Assembly: GCA_030691385.1 (NCBI GenBank)
Contig: JAUYEI010000121.1
Span: 1 to 44,100, forward strand
Direction: 5' to 3'
Length of the DNA: 44,100 nt
Source: Azonexus sp.
GTDB lineage: Bacteria > Pseudomonadota > Gammaproteobacteria > Burkholderiales > Rhodocyclaceae
Part shown: positions 1 through 9,065 of the stretch, in pieces
How positions within the stretch are numbered: the first letter of the stretch is position 1
Layout: every line of letters starts with the position of its first letter
Program-made: the position numbers and the translations under genes
Notes under the pieces: generated by a model
Databases searched by the model: none
The model's input: only the letters and a program-made list of their open reading frames with translations
What the model was told of the DNA's origin: nothing

Positions 1-235
<235 letters not shown>

Positions 236-239
236 ACTT

Positions 240-275
240 CCACGGTCAACCGGAAAAAACGCCCAAAAATGAAAT
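240..275 (-). repeat. 36-bp dispersed repeat, copy 1 (downstream of grpE)
   Basis: On the plus strand it starts CCACGGTCAACCGG, followed by six A and then GCCC/AAAAATGAAAT-like sequence. It is near-identical to sequences at 10742 and 12272. All three lie in the same orientation, directly after the stop codon of a minus-strand gene. Here it begins 3 bases after the grpE stop and ends 5 bases before the dnaK sigma-32 promoter. No intrinsic-terminator structure is shared by the copies. Confidence 0.75.
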
Positions 276-278
276 CTG

Positions 279-833
279 TTATTTGCCCTTGGCGACCATG
301 ACCAGGGCCGGACGCAGCACGCGGTCGGCGATGGTGTAGCCCTTTTGCAGCACGGTGACGACGGTATTAGCTTCCTGCTCCGATTCCACCATGCCGATGG
401 CCTGATGCTTGTGCGGATCGAACTTCTCGCCAGCCGGGCTGACTTCGTTCAGCGCATTCTTTTCGAAGGCGGCCACCAGTTGCTTGAGCGTCAGTTCGAC
501 GCCGGCCTTGAAACTTTCTACCGTTTGCTCCGGCACGGCCAGCGCGGCTTCCAGGCTGTCCTTGACGGCCAGCAGTTCGCCGGCAAAACGCTCGACGGCG
601 AACTTGTGCGCCTTGGAAATGTCTTCCTGAGCACGGCGGCGGATGTTTTCGCCCTCGGCCTTGGCCCGCAGCCAGGCGTCGTGGTGTTCGGCGGCGAGCA
701 ATTCGAGGGCGCGGAACTGCTCCTCGACGCTCGGCAGCGTGTCCGTATGTTCAGCGACAATTGGTCCGGCCACGGGCTCGGTCGCCGGTTCGTTACCCAG
801 CAAGGCTTCCTGGGGGTTTTCGGTATTGTTCAT
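279..833 (-). CDS. grpE: Nucleotide exchange factor GrpE
   Basis: This 184-residue protein is the expected size for GrpE, the cytosolic exchange factor that releases ADP from DnaK. It has an acidic, low-complexity N-terminus (about residues 1-40), a long helical middle region ([20 protein letters not shown]) that forms the dimeric coiled coil, and a C-terminal beta domain with [15 protein letters not shown] and [23 protein letters not shown], both family signatures. The ATG at 833 was chosen because GGGAGA lies about 8 bases before it; a TTG five codons upstream would swallow that site. The gene is transcribed from its own sigma-32-like promoter (863-890) toward dnaK. Confidence 0.96.
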   Translation of the reverse strand: MNNTENPQEALLGNEPATEPVAGPIVAEHTDTLPSVEEQFRALELLAAEHHDAWLRAKAEGENIRRRAQEDISKAHKFAVERFAGELLAVKDSLEAALAVPEQTVESFKAGVELTLKQLVAAFEKNALNEVSPAGEKFDPHKHQAIGMVESEQEANTVVTVLQKGYTIADRVLRPALVMVAKGK

Positions 834-862
834 GCGGTCTTCTCCCAAAATTCTGAAAGCAT

Positions 863-890
863 ATGTGGGGGCTTTCCCGGTGCTTTCAAG
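863..890 (-). promoter_or_regulatory. Sigma-32 (heat-shock) promoter of grpE
   Basis: On the minus strand CTTGAA (885-890) is separated by 14 bases from CCCCACAT (863-870), a close RpoH match, about 30 bases upstream of the grpE ATG. Together with 205-235 it shows that grpE and dnaK each carry a heat-shock promoter. Confidence 0.75.
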
Positions 891-983
891 ACCTGCGAAG
901 AACTATTTTTGCCCGGCAAAACTGCTGCCGTGCCGCAGCCTGCGTGCTAGGATAATTCCATGAGTATTTTTGGTGCATCCTGA

Positions 984-2351
984 ATGGAACAGATCGGCAA
1001 ATACCGGGTAATTAAGGAACTGGGCAAGGGCGCAACGGCCACTGTCTACCTCTGTAACGACCCGGATGCCGGCCGCCAGGTGGCCGTCAAGGTAATCAGC
1101 TTCGGCCATGACAGCGCGGCTATGTCGCGCCGCATGCGCAAGCTGTTCCAGAACGAGGGCATGGTTTCCCAGCGCCTCAATCACCCGAATATCGTTCGGG
1201 TTTACGAAGCCGTGGTCGAGGAAAACTTCGCCTATCTGGCCATGGAGTTTGTCGACGGCTTCACGCTCGAGGACAACTGCCGGATCGACAGGCTGCTGCC
1301 CATGCACCGCGCCATCAGCATCATCTTCAAATGCTGCATGGCGCTTGATGCGGCTTACCGGCAGGGCATCATCCACCGCGACATCAAGCCGGCCAACATC
1401 ATGATCGCCGCCAACGATGAGCCGAAGATCGCCGACTTTGGCCTGGCGCTCAACATGAACAAGGACATGGACCGCGACTCGACCTTCATCATGGGCGTCG
1501 GCTCGCCGGCCTACATGTCGCCGGAACAGATCAAGGGCTATCCGCTCAACCAGAAGACCGACCTCTATTCGCTCGGCGTCCTGATGTTCCAGTTGCTGAC
1601 CGGCCGCCTGCCCTTCCGCGCCAACAACCAGGCGACACTCGTCTATCGCATCATCAATACCGACGCGCCGGCCGTCACCGCGCTCAACCCGAACCTGCCG
1701 GATGGACTCAATGCCATCATGCGCCGGGCGCTCGAGAAGGACCTCTACAGCCGCTACCGGAATGGCGCCGAAATGGCCAAGGACCTCTCGGCCGTGCGCT
1801 ACCAGATCCTCGAAGAGGACGAAACGGCACAGGATACGAAGCATTTCGAGACCCTGCGCGGACTCGACTTCTTCGTCGAATTCGAAAACGTCGAAGTCTG
1901 GGAAGTGTTGCGCGTCTCGGTCTGGCGTGAAATTCTGCCCAACGTGGCGATCATTCGTGAAGGCGAGCGCAACAAGTTCTTCGGCATCATCGTCAGCGGC
2001 TCCGTCGAAATCTCGATCGACGGCAAGGCCCTGTGCCGCCTGGGGCGCAGCGAGCCAATCGGCGAGGTGTCCTACCTGCACCCGTCCAGCGACCAGCGCT
2101 GTTCAACCGCCGTCACGCTGGAGCCGACGCTCTTTCTCGAAGTCAATGCGGCAGCGCTTGCCCTGTCGTCCGAAGAACTGCTCGAACGCATGCGCAATGC
2201 GCTGCTGGCCAGAATGATCAATCGCCTGCGGGAAGTTAACCGCATCGCTGCGGCGCAAGGCCAGCCGGCCGTCAAGAGCCAGGGCGGCGCAATCACCGGC
2301 GCCTCGTCGCGCCCCGGTGGTGGCCTCGATCTCGAGTTGACGCCGATGTGA
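984..2351 (+). CDS. Eukaryotic-like Ser/Thr protein kinase with C-terminal cyclic-nucleotide-binding-like domain
   Basis: 455 residues. The kinase domain (about 7-275) has a glycine loop GKGATATVY (14-22), the VAVK lysine (K36), catalytic HRDIKPAN (131-138), DFG (151-153) and the APE-like GSPAYMSPE (173-181), so it looks catalytically intact. Residues about 290-420 resemble a cNMP-binding beta roll (IIREGERNKFFGIIVSGSVE, then IGEVSYL), as in CAP/PKA regulatory folds, though ligand residues cannot be verified by eye. No transmembrane segment or PASTA repeat is present, so it should be cytosolic. It is divergent from grpE and convergent with a chemoreceptor gene. A clear ribosome-binding site is not seen before the ATG. 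Substrate and ligand are unknown. Confidence 0.88.
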   Translation: MEQIGKYRVIKELGKGATATVYLCNDPDAGRQVAVKVISFGHDSAAMSRRMRKLFQNEGMVSQRLNHPNIVRVYEAVVEENFAYLAMEFVDGFTLEDNCRIDRLLPMHRAISIIFKCCMALDAAYRQGIIHRDIKPANIMIAANDEPKIADFGLALNMNKDMDRDSTFIMGVGSPAYMSPEQIKGYPLNQKTDLYSLGVLMFQLLTGRLPFRANNQATLVYRIINTDAPAVTALNPNLPDGLNAIMRRALEKDLYSRYRNGAEMAKDLSAVRYQILEEDETAQDTKHFETLRGLDFFVEFENVEVWEVLRVSVWREILPNVAIIREGERNKFFGIIVSGSVEISIDGKALCRLGRSEPIGEVSYLHPSSDQRCSTAVTLEPTLFLEVNAAALALSSEELLERMRNALLARMINRLREVNRIAAAQGQPAVKSQGGAITGASSRPGGGLDLELTPM

Positions 2352-2397
2352 GTTGGTCGGTAGTCGGGCGTGCTTGGTCGCTAGCGACTACCAACCA
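2352..2397. terminator. Inverted repeat between convergent genes, possible bidirectional terminator
   Basis: GGTAGTCG (2359-2366) pairs with CGACTACC (2385-2392), and the flanking GTTGG/AACC partly extends the stem after a small bulge. It fills the 47-base gap between the convergent kinase and chemoreceptor genes. There is no clear T run, so intrinsic termination is only suggested. Confidence 0.35.
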
Positions 2398-2398
2398 G

Positions 2399-4018
2399 TC
2401 AGACCTTGAAGCGTCCGACCAGAGCAGCCAGGCCTTCGGCCAGTCGCTTGAGGTCGTGTGCGGCGCCGGCCGTCTGTTCGACTGTGCCCGAATTTTCGCG
2501 GGCCATGCCGGCGATGGCCTCGATACTGCTTTCGACATCGCCGGAAAAACGGCGTTGTTGCTCGGTGGCCGAGGCGATGGCGTCGAGACCGTGACCGACT
2601 TCGGTGACCGAGCCATTTGTCGCTTCCAGCACATTGGACACTGAGTGAGCGGCCGCCTGGCTGCTTTCAAGATGGGCCATGCCAGCTTCGATGCTGCGCC
2701 GGACAGCGACCGACTGGGCGCTGAGCCGGGCGGTGATGGCATCGATTTCGGTGGCCGAGCGCGAAGACTTTTCGGCCAGTTTGCGCACTTCATCGGCAAC
2801 GACCGCGAAACCGCGCCCCTGTTCGCCGGCGCGGGCGGCCTCGATGGCGGCGTTGAGGGCCAGCAGGTTGGTCTGTTCGGCGATGTCCTTCACTTCACGG
2901 GTCATCGTCGTGATGGCTTCGGTATTCTTGACGAAGTTATTGACCGAATCGGCCATTTCCTTGACGGCACGCTCGACGACGTTCATTTCGCCGAGCAGGA
3001 CGTTGAGGTTGCGGCTACCCTCGGTGGCGCGGGCCAGGCTTTCCTGCGACTGGTGCTGGACGTGTTCGGCACTCTTGGCAATCGACGAAATGCTCGAAAC
3101 CAGTTGTTCGACGGCCGAGGCGGCTTCGTTGGATTTCTCGTTCTGTTGATGCGAGCTCTGCGTGACGCGGTCGGCGCTGTCGGAGAGGGCGGCGACGCGA
3201 GCCGATACCTGGCTGGCCGAGTCGCGGACCTGACGGACCAGCTGGTTGAAGTTTTCCATCATTTCGTTGAAGACCTGCGCAGCCTGGCCGACTTCGTCGT
3301 TGCCCTTGATCGGCAGGCGGCGCGTCAGGTCGCCCTCGCCGCGGGCAATGTCGGCGAGGCCGCTGCGCATGGCCTCGAGCGGTTTGCTGACGAAATAATT
3401 GGTGATGAGGTAGATGAGGACAAGCAGGGCGCCCAGGGCGGCCAGTGCGACGCCGGCGATCTTGACGCGGAAGGCCGAAACCTGTGCTTCGACGGAGTCG
3501 AGCGAAACCTTCATGCTGACCAGGCCGAGCACGGTGCCTTCGGGAACCTGGTGGCAGAGGATGCAGTCCTTGCCGAGGTAGTTTTTCGACGCCTTGGTCG
3601 GGTTGATGACGTGCAGGAAAGAGCTGCCGTTGGCAGTTTCAACCGAGATGTACGGCGTGCCGCTGGCCATCACTTCCTTTTCCAGGGCGTCGAGCGGGCG
3701 CTTGCTCTTGGTGTCGGGGCCGTAGAGCTTGGTAACGGCGTCGCTGCGGGCAACCATGAGATCCTTGATGACCGAGAGCTGTTCGATCTGGTCGAGGAAG
3801 ACTTCGCGCTGGCCGACGGTGCCGGTCAGCATCATGCCGGTCAGGCCGGCCATGGTCATTTCGTGGATGCTCCTGGAGAAATCCTTGGCCTGGAGAATCG
3901 CGGTGTCCCGATTGACCTGCGTGGTCCAGACTATTGCCCCTGCCCAGATGATGGCCAGTACAACCCAGATGGCCGCCGTCAGGCGGATCCAAATCTTCAA
4001 ATCGGCGAAGCGCGGCAT
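2399..4018 (-). CDS. Methyl-accepting chemotaxis protein with a periplasmic CxxCH haem motif
   Basis: 539 residues. Transmembrane helices at about 13-32 and 187-210 bracket a periplasmic sensor of about 155 residues. A HAMP domain (about 210-262) and a methyl-accepting signalling domain follow, with the conserved hairpin tip [20 protein letters not shown] and [16 protein letters not shown]. The sensor contains DCILCHQ, with Cys152, Cys155 and His156 forming a c-type haem attachment motif, so it may sense redox state, oxygen or another haem ligand. Haem-c chemoreceptors of this kind are known from Geobacter and Desulfovibrio. The start has GAGGA 5 bases upstream. The ligand is inferred, not shown. 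Confidence 0.93.
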   Translation of the reverse strand: MPRFADLKIWIRLTAAIWVVLAIIWAGAIVWTTQVNRDTAILQAKDFSRSIHEMTMAGLTGMMLTGTVGQREVFLDQIEQLSVIKDLMVARSDAVTKLYGPDTKSKRPLDALEKEVMASGTPYISVETANGSSFLHVINPTKASKNYLGKDCILCHQVPEGTVLGLVSMKVSLDSVEAQVSAFRVKIAGVALAALGALLVLIYLITNYFVSKPLEAMRSGLADIARGEGDLTRRLPIKGNDEVGQAAQVFNEMMENFNQLVRQVRDSASQVSARVAALSDSADRVTQSSHQQNEKSNEAASAVEQLVSSISSIAKSAEHVQHQSQESLARATEGSRNLNVLLGEMNVVERAVKEMADSVNNFVKNTEAITTMTREVKDIAEQTNLLALNAAIEAARAGEQGRGFAVVADEVRKLAEKSSRSATEIDAITARLSAQSVAVRRSIEAGMAHLESSQAAAHSVSNVLEATNGSVTEVGHGLDAIASATEQQRRFSGDVESSIEAIAGMARENSGTVEQTAGAAHDLKRLAEGLAALVGRFKV

Positions 4019-4050
4019 GTTGTTCCTCGAATTACTGCCACCGTTCTCGG

Positions 4051-4923
4051 CTAGGCGGTCAGGTCTATTTGCTGGATTGTGCCAGTCGTACCTGTTTCGT
4101 GCAAAAAAATTCCAGAAGTGCGAATTTCCCTGAATAAAACATTGGCATTTTTCTTGAGATCAAATGGCGTAGCAGTGCGGGTTAGCGCAATTGCACCGAC
4201 CCCAGCATCGCTTGGCGACTGGCGTGTGTCTTTGCCAGATTTGTCAGGCGCCCAGATTGCCAACTGCGAAAAGGCGGCATCGTTTTCATCAATCCAGCCA
4301 TTCTTGTCGCCGTCGAGCGCGGCCAATTCCTCAAAGCCGTCACCGCTGGTCGGGCCGAACAGTTCGCTGCCATTGTTGATCTTGCTGTCACCGTTGCGGT
4401 CGAGGGCCAGGAAGCCGCTGCCCGGAGCCAGGAAGTTGATGTTTTCCGTGCTGCCGTCGGCGTTGAGGTCGAAGGCGAAGCGCTGGTCGGTCAGTTGCGC
4501 CGCGTTGCCGGCGAAGTTGAGGACGAGCGGATCGACCTTGCGCGCCATCGACAATTGCAGGTCGAACTTGGTTTCGCGGCCATCGGCCGTGGTTACCGTT
4601 CCGCTGGCGGAAAACGTCGTTTGCTCAGCTTCGCTGCAGGGCTCGTGGCGGACGTATTCGATGCCGTAGCCGGCTGACATCGGGCGCGCCGGGGCTTCGG
4701 TGGCTGGCGGTGCTGCAATGGCTGGCGTTTCTGCGCCGGGCTGGAGTTCGCCGGCGTCGGACAGGCTGGTGTTGTCGTTGCGTACCGGGCGGGGGCGCGA
4801 TTCTTCTCCGGCAAACTGCGGGCGCTGCGGCCCGACCCACCTTTTCAGTGATTCACGGACTTCATGGCGCTGGGTGCTGGCGTGCGTCGAGGCCATTTGC
4901 AGGCTGCTGTCGGCAATTTTCAT
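4051..4923 (-). CDS. Protein with EF-hand/dockerin-like calcium-binding repeats, function unknown
   Basis: 290 residues from the ATG at 4921-4923, which has GGAGG five bases upstream; an in-frame start seven codons earlier would overlap that site. The N-terminal 90 residues are Pro/Ala-rich and look disordered. The C-terminal half has three Asp-rich loops, DLNADGSTE (152-160), [13 protein letters not shown] (175-187) and [12 protein letters not shown] (204-215), spaced like EF-hand or dockerin calcium sites and separated by [16 protein letters not shown]. There is no signal peptide or membrane helix, so export, if any, would need a non-Sec route. It lies 32 bases upstream of the chemoreceptor gene on the same strand. 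No specific role is recognised. Confidence 0.8.
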   Translation of the reverse strand: MKIADSSLQMASTHASTQRHEVRESLKRWVGPQRPQFAGEESRPRPVRNDNTSLSDAGELQPGAETPAIAAPPATEAPARPMSAGYGIEYVRHEPCSEAEQTTFSASGTVTTADGRETKFDLQLSMARKVDPLVLNFAGNAAQLTDQRFAFDLNADGSTENINFLAPGSGFLALDRNGDSKINNGSELFGPTSGDGFEELAALDGDKNGWIDENDAAFSQLAIWAPDKSGKDTRQSPSDAGVGAIALTRTATPFDLKKNANVLFREIRTSGIFLHETGTTGTIQQIDLTA

Positions 4924-4979
4924 TGTGGCCTCCGTCGATCGCATCGGGATGCATCATCAACGGCGGCCGGGGGTGGAAG

Positions 4980-5426
4980 TTAAGGCCGGTAGAGATGCGG
5001 CCGGATCCAGCGTTTCAGCGAGCCGAGGTCGAGGGCGCCGCTCTGGCGGGCGATCTCGCGGCCGTTTTTGAAGATGACCAGGGTCGGAATGCTGCGGATA
5101 TTGAAACGGGCGGCCAGTTGCTGTTCGGCTTCGGTGTCGACCTTGACCAGACGGGCGTGGGGTTCGAGATCGATGGCGGCCTGGTGGAAATTCGGGGCCA
5201 TTTGCCGGCACGGCCCGCACCACGGTGCCCAGAAATCGACAACGACGGGCAGGTCGTTGCGCGACAGGTGGCGGTCGAAATTGGCGGCGCTCAGTTCGAG
5301 CGGTTCGCCGGTGAACAGTGGCTGCTTGCACTGGCCGCAGTTCGGCGAATCTTTCAATTTTTGGCCAAAAATCCGGTTGACCGTGGAACAGTGCGGACAG
5401 ACGACGTGCAGGCTTTCTTCAGGCAT
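4980..5426 (-). CDS. trxC: Thioredoxin 2 (zinc-binding N-terminus)
   Basis: 148 residues. Two CxxC pairs (Cys10/Cys13 and Cys30/Cys33) form the N-terminal zinc-ribbon typical of TrxC. The thioredoxin fold follows, with the redox motif WCGPC at 69-73 (DFWAPWCGPC) and the cis-proline loop SIPTLVIF. TrxC reduces cytosolic disulfides, with roles under oxidative stress. The ATG at 5424-5426 has GGAG about 8 bases upstream; a TTG four codons earlier overlaps that site. A MITE-like element (5444-5682) sits immediately upstream, so any promoter lies in or beyond it. A 36-base stretch of the coding region (5351-5386) resembles the dispersed repeat seen after other genes. Confidence 0.95.
   Translation of the reverse strand: MPEESLHVVCPHCSTVNRIFGQKLKDSPNCGQCKQPLFTGEPLELSAANFDRHLSRNDLPVVVDFWAPWCGPCRQMAPNFHQAAIDLEPHARLVKVDTEAEQQLAARFNIRSIPTLVIFKNGREIARQSGALDLGSLKRWIRPHLYRP
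5351..5386 (+). repeat. Repeat-like sequence inside trxC
   Basis: The complementary strand reads CCACGGTCAACCGGA and then a T-rich block, GGCCAAAAATTGAAAG. The first 15 bases match the repeat at 240 exactly, and 27 of 36 positions agree overall. The main difference is the central A run, which appears here as a T run. It encodes part of the zinc-ribbon linker (TVNRIFGQKLK), so relatedness and coincidence are both possible. Confidence 0.45.
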
Positions 5427-5443
5427 CGGGCGCTCCAAATATC

Positions 5444-5682
5444 ATCCTTGAAACCTCAGTTGACCGCTTATCCAGCCTTGGTCAGCCGCCTGAATACAGG
5501 CCTTTGCGCCTTCGAGGCGATTCACCCCTTGGCTGACAGCGCGACGTGGCCGCTGGCACGCCTGGTCGGGCGCCCGGTTTTGTCGCTCCTTCTTGCAGGC
5601 ATGAGCCTGCTGCGGCGTCGCTTCGCGCCGGCCATCCCGCCCCGGCGCACCATCTGCCACGTCCAACTGAGGTTTCAAGGAT
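5444..5682. mobile_element. MITE-like element, copy 1, with 19-bp perfect terminal inverted repeats
   Basis: The ends ATCCTTGAAACCTCAGTTG (5444-5462) and CAACTGAGGTTTCAAGGAT (5664-5682) are perfect inverted repeats. The 233-bp core (5447-5679) matches the element at 8829-9061 without gaps, roughly 84 % identical by eye. It encodes no transposase. Both strands happen to be open for about 78 codons, which follows from GC-rich sequence and symmetric ends. It occupies the trxC-hemH gap. No unambiguous target-site duplication is visible. Confidence 0.82.
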
Positions 5683-5717
5683 CATGTTTTTCTGATATGG
5701 GCGCCCGGCGCCGGATT

Positions 5718-6821
5718 TCAAGAGCGGGCGCCGAATTTGCTGGCTTGCCGGGCGCTGGTTTCGAGCGCCTGCGGGGCGACGGCGACTTTGGTCGGCCAGC
5801 CGGCCAGGTGGCTTTCGACGATGTCGGCCAGCGCCTTGATCCACGCGTCGTCCTCGTTGAGCGCCGGGATGTAGTGGTATTCCTTGCCGCCGGCCTTGAG
5901 GAAATCGGCGCGGCCTTCCTGGGCGATTTCCTCGAGTGTTTCGAGGCAGTCGGCGACGAAGCCCGGGCAGATGACATCGACCCGGCGGATGCCTTGCTTG
6001 CCCCATTGTTCGAGCGTTGGCGCGGTGTAGGGTTGCAGCCACTCGGCCTTGCCGAAGCGCGACTGGAAGCAGATCCGGAATTGCTCGGGCCTGAGGTTCA
6101 GGCGCTCGGCGAGCAGGCGGCCGGTTTTCTGGCATTCGCAGAAGTAGGGGTCGCCGAGATCGAGGCTGCGCTTGGGCAGGCCGTGGAAGCTGATGAGCAG
6201 GCGGTCGTTTTCGCCGAGTGCGCCATTCGCCTGCCAGTGTTTGCGCATCGATTTTTCGAGCGCGGCGAGATAGCCGTCATGGTCATGGAAATTGCGCGTG
6301 AAGCGCATTTCCGGCTGGTTGCGGGTTTTGGTCAGCCACTGGCAGGCGTCGTCGACGACGGTCGCCGTCGTGCTCGCCGCGTATTGCGGGTACATCGGCA
6401 CGACGAGGATGCGGCTGGCGCCTTCGGCCTTGAGGTGGCTCAGCACGTCGGGCAGCGACGGCGCGCCGTAGCGCATGGCCCAGGTTACCGTGAGGTGATG
6501 ACCGCGCTGGCCGATCAGGCCCTTGAGCAGCTTGGCCTGGCGCTCGGTATGGACGCGCAGCGGCGAGCCTTCCGGCATCCAGACGGTGGCGTACTTGGCG
6601 GCCGATTTCTTCGGCCGGGTGTTCAGGATGATGCCGTTGAGGATCAGCCACCACAGCGGTTTCGGGATTTCGACGACGCGCGGGTCGGAGAGGAACTGCT
6701 TGAGGTAGCGCTTGAGGGCCGGCGCGGTCGGCGCCTCCGGCGTGCCGAGATTGACGAGGACGACAGCGGTGCTGGCCGCATTGCCATGACGGTGCGGCGG
6801 CTCGGGGAGGAAACGGGGCAT
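5718..6821 (-). CDS. hemH: Ferrochelatase
   Basis: 367 residues. Inserts Fe2+ into protoporphyrin IX, the last step of protohaem synthesis. Family signatures are [13 protein letters not shown] near the N-terminus, [16 protein letters not shown] with the metal-binding/catalytic His213, [16 protein letters not shown], and [14 protein letters not shown] near the C-terminus. No Fe-S cysteine cluster is evident and there is no transmembrane helix, so it is likely soluble or peripheral. The ATG shares a base with the hrcA stop codon (TAATG), indicating translational coupling. A long upstream in-frame extension is read through hrcA in another frame and was rejected. The next gene downstream, trxC, lies behind a MITE-like element. 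Confidence 0.96.
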   Translation of the reverse strand: MPRFLPEPPHRHGNAASTAVVLVNLGTPEAPTAPALKRYLKQFLSDPRVVEIPKPLWWLILNGIILNTRPKKSAAKYATVWMPEGSPLRVHTERQAKLLKGLIGQRGHHLTVTWAMRYGAPSLPDVLSHLKAEGASRILVVPMYPQYAASTTATVVDDACQWLTKTRNQPEMRFTRNFHDHDGYLAALEKSMRKHWQANGALGENDRLLISFHGLPKRSLDLGDPYFCECQKTGRLLAERLNLRPEQFRICFQSRFGKAEWLQPYTAPTLEQWGKQGIRRVDVICPGFVADCLETLEEIAQEGRADFLKAGGKEYHYIPALNEDDAWIKALADIVESHLAGWPTKVAVAPQALETSARQASKFGARS

Positions 6822-7849
6822 TAGTTGTCCGACTTGTAGGAGAGGGCGCTGGAAAGCAGGCGGGCGGTGATGTCGACGATGGGGATGACGCGTTCGTAGG
6901 CCATCCGGGTCGGGCCGATGACGCCGACCGAGCCGACGATACGGCCGTCGACGCTGTACGGCGCAGCGATGACGCTGCATTCGTCGAGCGGCGCGATGCC
7001 CGATTCGCCGCCGATGAAAATCTGCACGCCCTCGGCGCGGTTGGAAATGTCGAGCAGGCGGACCAGGCTTGAACGCTGTTCGAAGAGGTCGAACAGTTCG
7101 CGCAGGCGCTTCATGTTCGACGACAGTTCCTCGACATCGAGCAGATTGCGTTCGCCGGAAATGACGTAGGGCGCCGAATTTTCCGCCATCGCCGCGTCGC
7201 CGGCGTCGAGCGCGAGGGCCATGAGCGGCTTGATGTCTTCGCGCAATTGCTGGATTTCACTGGCCAGGCGCTGGCGTATCTGCTCGAAATCGAGGCCGGC
7301 AAAATTTTGCGTCAGGTAGTTGCCGGCGCTGACCAGCTCCGACGGCGAGTAGGCCTTGTCGCTGCTGACGATGCGGTTCTGCACGTCACCGTCGGTGGTG
7401 ACGATGATGAGCAGGATGCGCTTTTCCGACAGGCTGAGGAATTCGATCTGGCGGATGCGGCTGGCCTGGCGCCGGGGCGCGATGACGACGCCGGCGAAAT
7501 TGGACAGGCTGGAGAGCAGTTGCGAGGCGCTGGCGATGATCTGGCTCGACGGAAGTCCTTGCAGCGATTCCTTCATCTCGCCCATCTGCCGGGCTTCGAG
7601 CGGCTGCACGGTGAGCAGGCTGTCCACGAACAGCCGGTAGCCGCGCGCCGTCGGGATGCGCCCGGCCGAAGTATGCGGGCTGGCCACGAAGCCGGCCTCC
7701 TCGAGGTCGGCCATGACGTTGCGGATGGTGGCCGGCGACAGATCGAGGCCGGAAAACTTGGACAGCGCCCGCGAGCCAACCGGTTGCCCGTCGGCAATGT
7801 AGTGTTCGACCAGGGCCTTCAGCAGGGTGCGCGAGCGTTCGTCAAGCAT
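6821..7849 (-). CDS. hrcA: Heat-inducible transcription repressor HrcA
   Basis: 342 residues from the ATG at 7847-7849. N-terminal winged helix has [30 protein letters not shown], the HrcA signature, followed by a GAF-like core and the C-terminal [24 protein letters not shown]. HrcA represses heat-shock genes by binding CIRCE operators; no CIRCE is visible in this window, so its targets (for example groESL) are elsewhere. Unlike the classical hrcA-grpE-dnaK-dnaJ cluster, it is about 6 kb from grpE. No ribosome-binding site precedes the ATG; a TTG five codons upstream is the alternative start. The sequence suggests a leaderless mRNA (see promoter at 7856-7861). It is divergent from nadK. Confidence 0.95.
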   Translation of the reverse strand: MLDERSRTLLKALVEHYIADGQPVGSRALSKFSGLDLSPATIRNVMADLEEAGFVASPHTSAGRIPTARGYRLFVDSLLTVQPLEARQMGEMKESLQGLPSSQIIASASQLLSSLSNFAGVVIAPRRQASRIRQIEFLSLSEKRILLIIVTTDGDVQNRIVSSDKAYSPSELVSAGNYLTQNFAGLDFEQIRQRLASEIQQLREDIKPLMALALDAGDAAMAENSAPYVISGERNLLDVEELSSNMKRLRELFDLFEQRSSLVRLLDISNRAEGVQIFIGGESGIAPLDECSVIAAPYSVDGRIVGSVGVIGPTRMAYERVIPIVDITARLLSSALSYKSDN

Positions 7850-7855
7850 GGACGG

Positions 7856-7861
7856 ATTGTA
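7856..7861 (-). promoter_or_regulatory. Putative -10 element of hrcA, possible leaderless transcript
   Basis: On the minus strand TACAAT lies six bases before the hrcA ATG, so transcription would start about at the A of the start codon. A weak -35-like TTGCGG lies 19 bases further upstream. This would explain the missing ribosome-binding site, but it is only a sequence suggestion. Confidence 0.35.
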
Positions 7862-7914
7862 CAAAAATCTGTGCTCAGTACCGCAACAGCTTTTTTATGC
7901 AAGAATCCGACTCC

Positions 7915-8826
7915 ATGAACAGAAGCTTCGCTTCCTCCCGCAATCCCCGGACCATCGCCCTGGTCGGCAAATACCACAGCATGGAAATTGCCGAATCGTT
8001 GCGTCGTCTGGCGGAATATCTTTATGAGCGCGGCGTCTCGGTCTTCATTGAACGCGAAACCGCAGAGCATATCGGCAAGAAGGTCGATCTGTCGCGCTGG
8101 GTGACCTGCGGTTTCAACGACATTGGCGCCCATGCCGACGTTGCCATCGTGCTCGGCGGCGACGGCACCATGCTCAACGCGGCGCGTCGCCTGGCCCGCT
8201 ATTGCGTGCCGCTGGTCGGCGTCAATCAGGGCCGCCTCGGCTTCATGACCGACATTGGCCGCGATGACCTGCTGACCTGCATGGACGACCTGCTCGACGG
8301 CCGTTTCACCCAGGAAAACCGCATGCTGCTCGCCGCCGAAGTGACGCGTGACGGCAAGGAAATCGCTGAAAACCTGGCGCTCAACGATGTGGTCGTCGAC
8401 AAGGGCGCCATCGGCCGGATGATCGAATTCGAATTGTTCATCGATGGCGAATTCATCTACAACCTGCGCTCCGACGGCCTGATCGTCTCCACGCCGACCG
8501 GCTCGACGGCCTATTCGATGTCGGCCGGCGGGCCGATTCTGCATCCGACGACGGCCGGCATCGCTCTCGTGCCGCTCTGCCCGCACGCCCTGAGCAACCG
8601 GCCGATCATCGTCAACGACAGCGCCGACATCGAGCTGCGCATCGCCAACGCCGATGACCCGCGTGTGCACTTCGACGGCCAGGTGACGCTCGACCTGCAG
8701 CGTGGCGATTGCGTCCGCCTCCGCCGTTCCGAACACGCCATCTGCTTCCTGCACCCGCCGGGCTACAGTTATTTCGCCATGCTGCGTCAGAAGCTGCAGT
8801 GGAGCGAGCGGCCCAAGGGCACTTGA
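7915..8826 (+). CDS. nadK: NAD kinase
   Basis: 303 residues from the ATG at 7915; another in-frame ATG at 7897 would add six residues, and neither has a convincing ribosome-binding site. The enzyme phosphorylates NAD+ to NADP+ in the cytosol. Signatures seen are the GGDGTML motif in [29 protein letters not shown], and the substrate-binding [26 protein letters not shown]. Length is normal for the bacterial family. It is divergent from hrcA across a short gap and is followed by a MITE-like element and then recN; hrcA-nadK-recN is a common betaproteobacterial arrangement. Confidence 0.95.
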   Translation: MNRSFASSRNPRTIALVGKYHSMEIAESLRRLAEYLYERGVSVFIERETAEHIGKKVDLSRWVTCGFNDIGAHADVAIVLGGDGTMLNAARRLARYCVPLVGVNQGRLGFMTDIGRDDLLTCMDDLLDGRFTQENRMLLAAEVTRDGKEIAENLALNDVVVDKGAIGRMIEFELFIDGEFIYNLRSDGLIVSTPTGSTAYSMSAGGPILHPTTAGIALVPLCPHALSNRPIIVNDSADIELRIANADDPRVHFDGQVTLDLQRGDCVRLRRSEHAICFLHPPGYSYFAMLRQKLQWSERPKGT

Positions 8827-8828
8827 AC

Positions 8829-9061
8829 CTTGAAACCTCAGTTGACCGCTTCTCCCTTTCTGTCCAGCCGCATGAGCACGGGCTTTTGTGCCGTCGAGGC
8901 GACTCACCCGTGGGGTGACAGCGCTACACGGCCGCTGGCACGTCTGCTCGGGCGTCCGGCTTTGGCGCTCCTCGTTGCAGGCATGAGCCTGCTGCCTCGT
9001 CGCTTCGCGCCGGCCATCCCGCCCAAACGCACCATCGGCCGTGTCCAGCTGAGGTTTCAAG
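8829..9061. mobile_element. MITE-like element, copy 2
   Basis: Begins CTTGAAACCTCAGTTGAC and ends with the inverted counterpart GTCCAGCTGAGGTTTCAAG, one transition different from copy 1. Its 233 bp align without gaps to 5447-5679. The best conserved interior block encodes, in one frame, AGMSLLxRRFAPAIPP, but the reverse frame is also open. It sits 2 bases after the nadK stop and 4 bases before the recN ATG, so its right end provides the only GAGG-type ribosome-binding site for recN (9051-9054, 11-base spacing). Confidence 0.82.
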
Positions 9062-9065
9062 CTTA

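Noticed and set aside
2645..4054. 469-codon plus-strand frame over the chemoreceptor gene
   Set aside because: Antisense to a complete chemoreceptor; composition is typical of a reverse-complement artefact.
4710..6824. 704-codon open frame on the plus strand across trxC, MITE copy 1 and hemH
   Set aside because: It is antisense to clear trxC and hemH genes and arises from GC-rich codon use; its translation has no domain.
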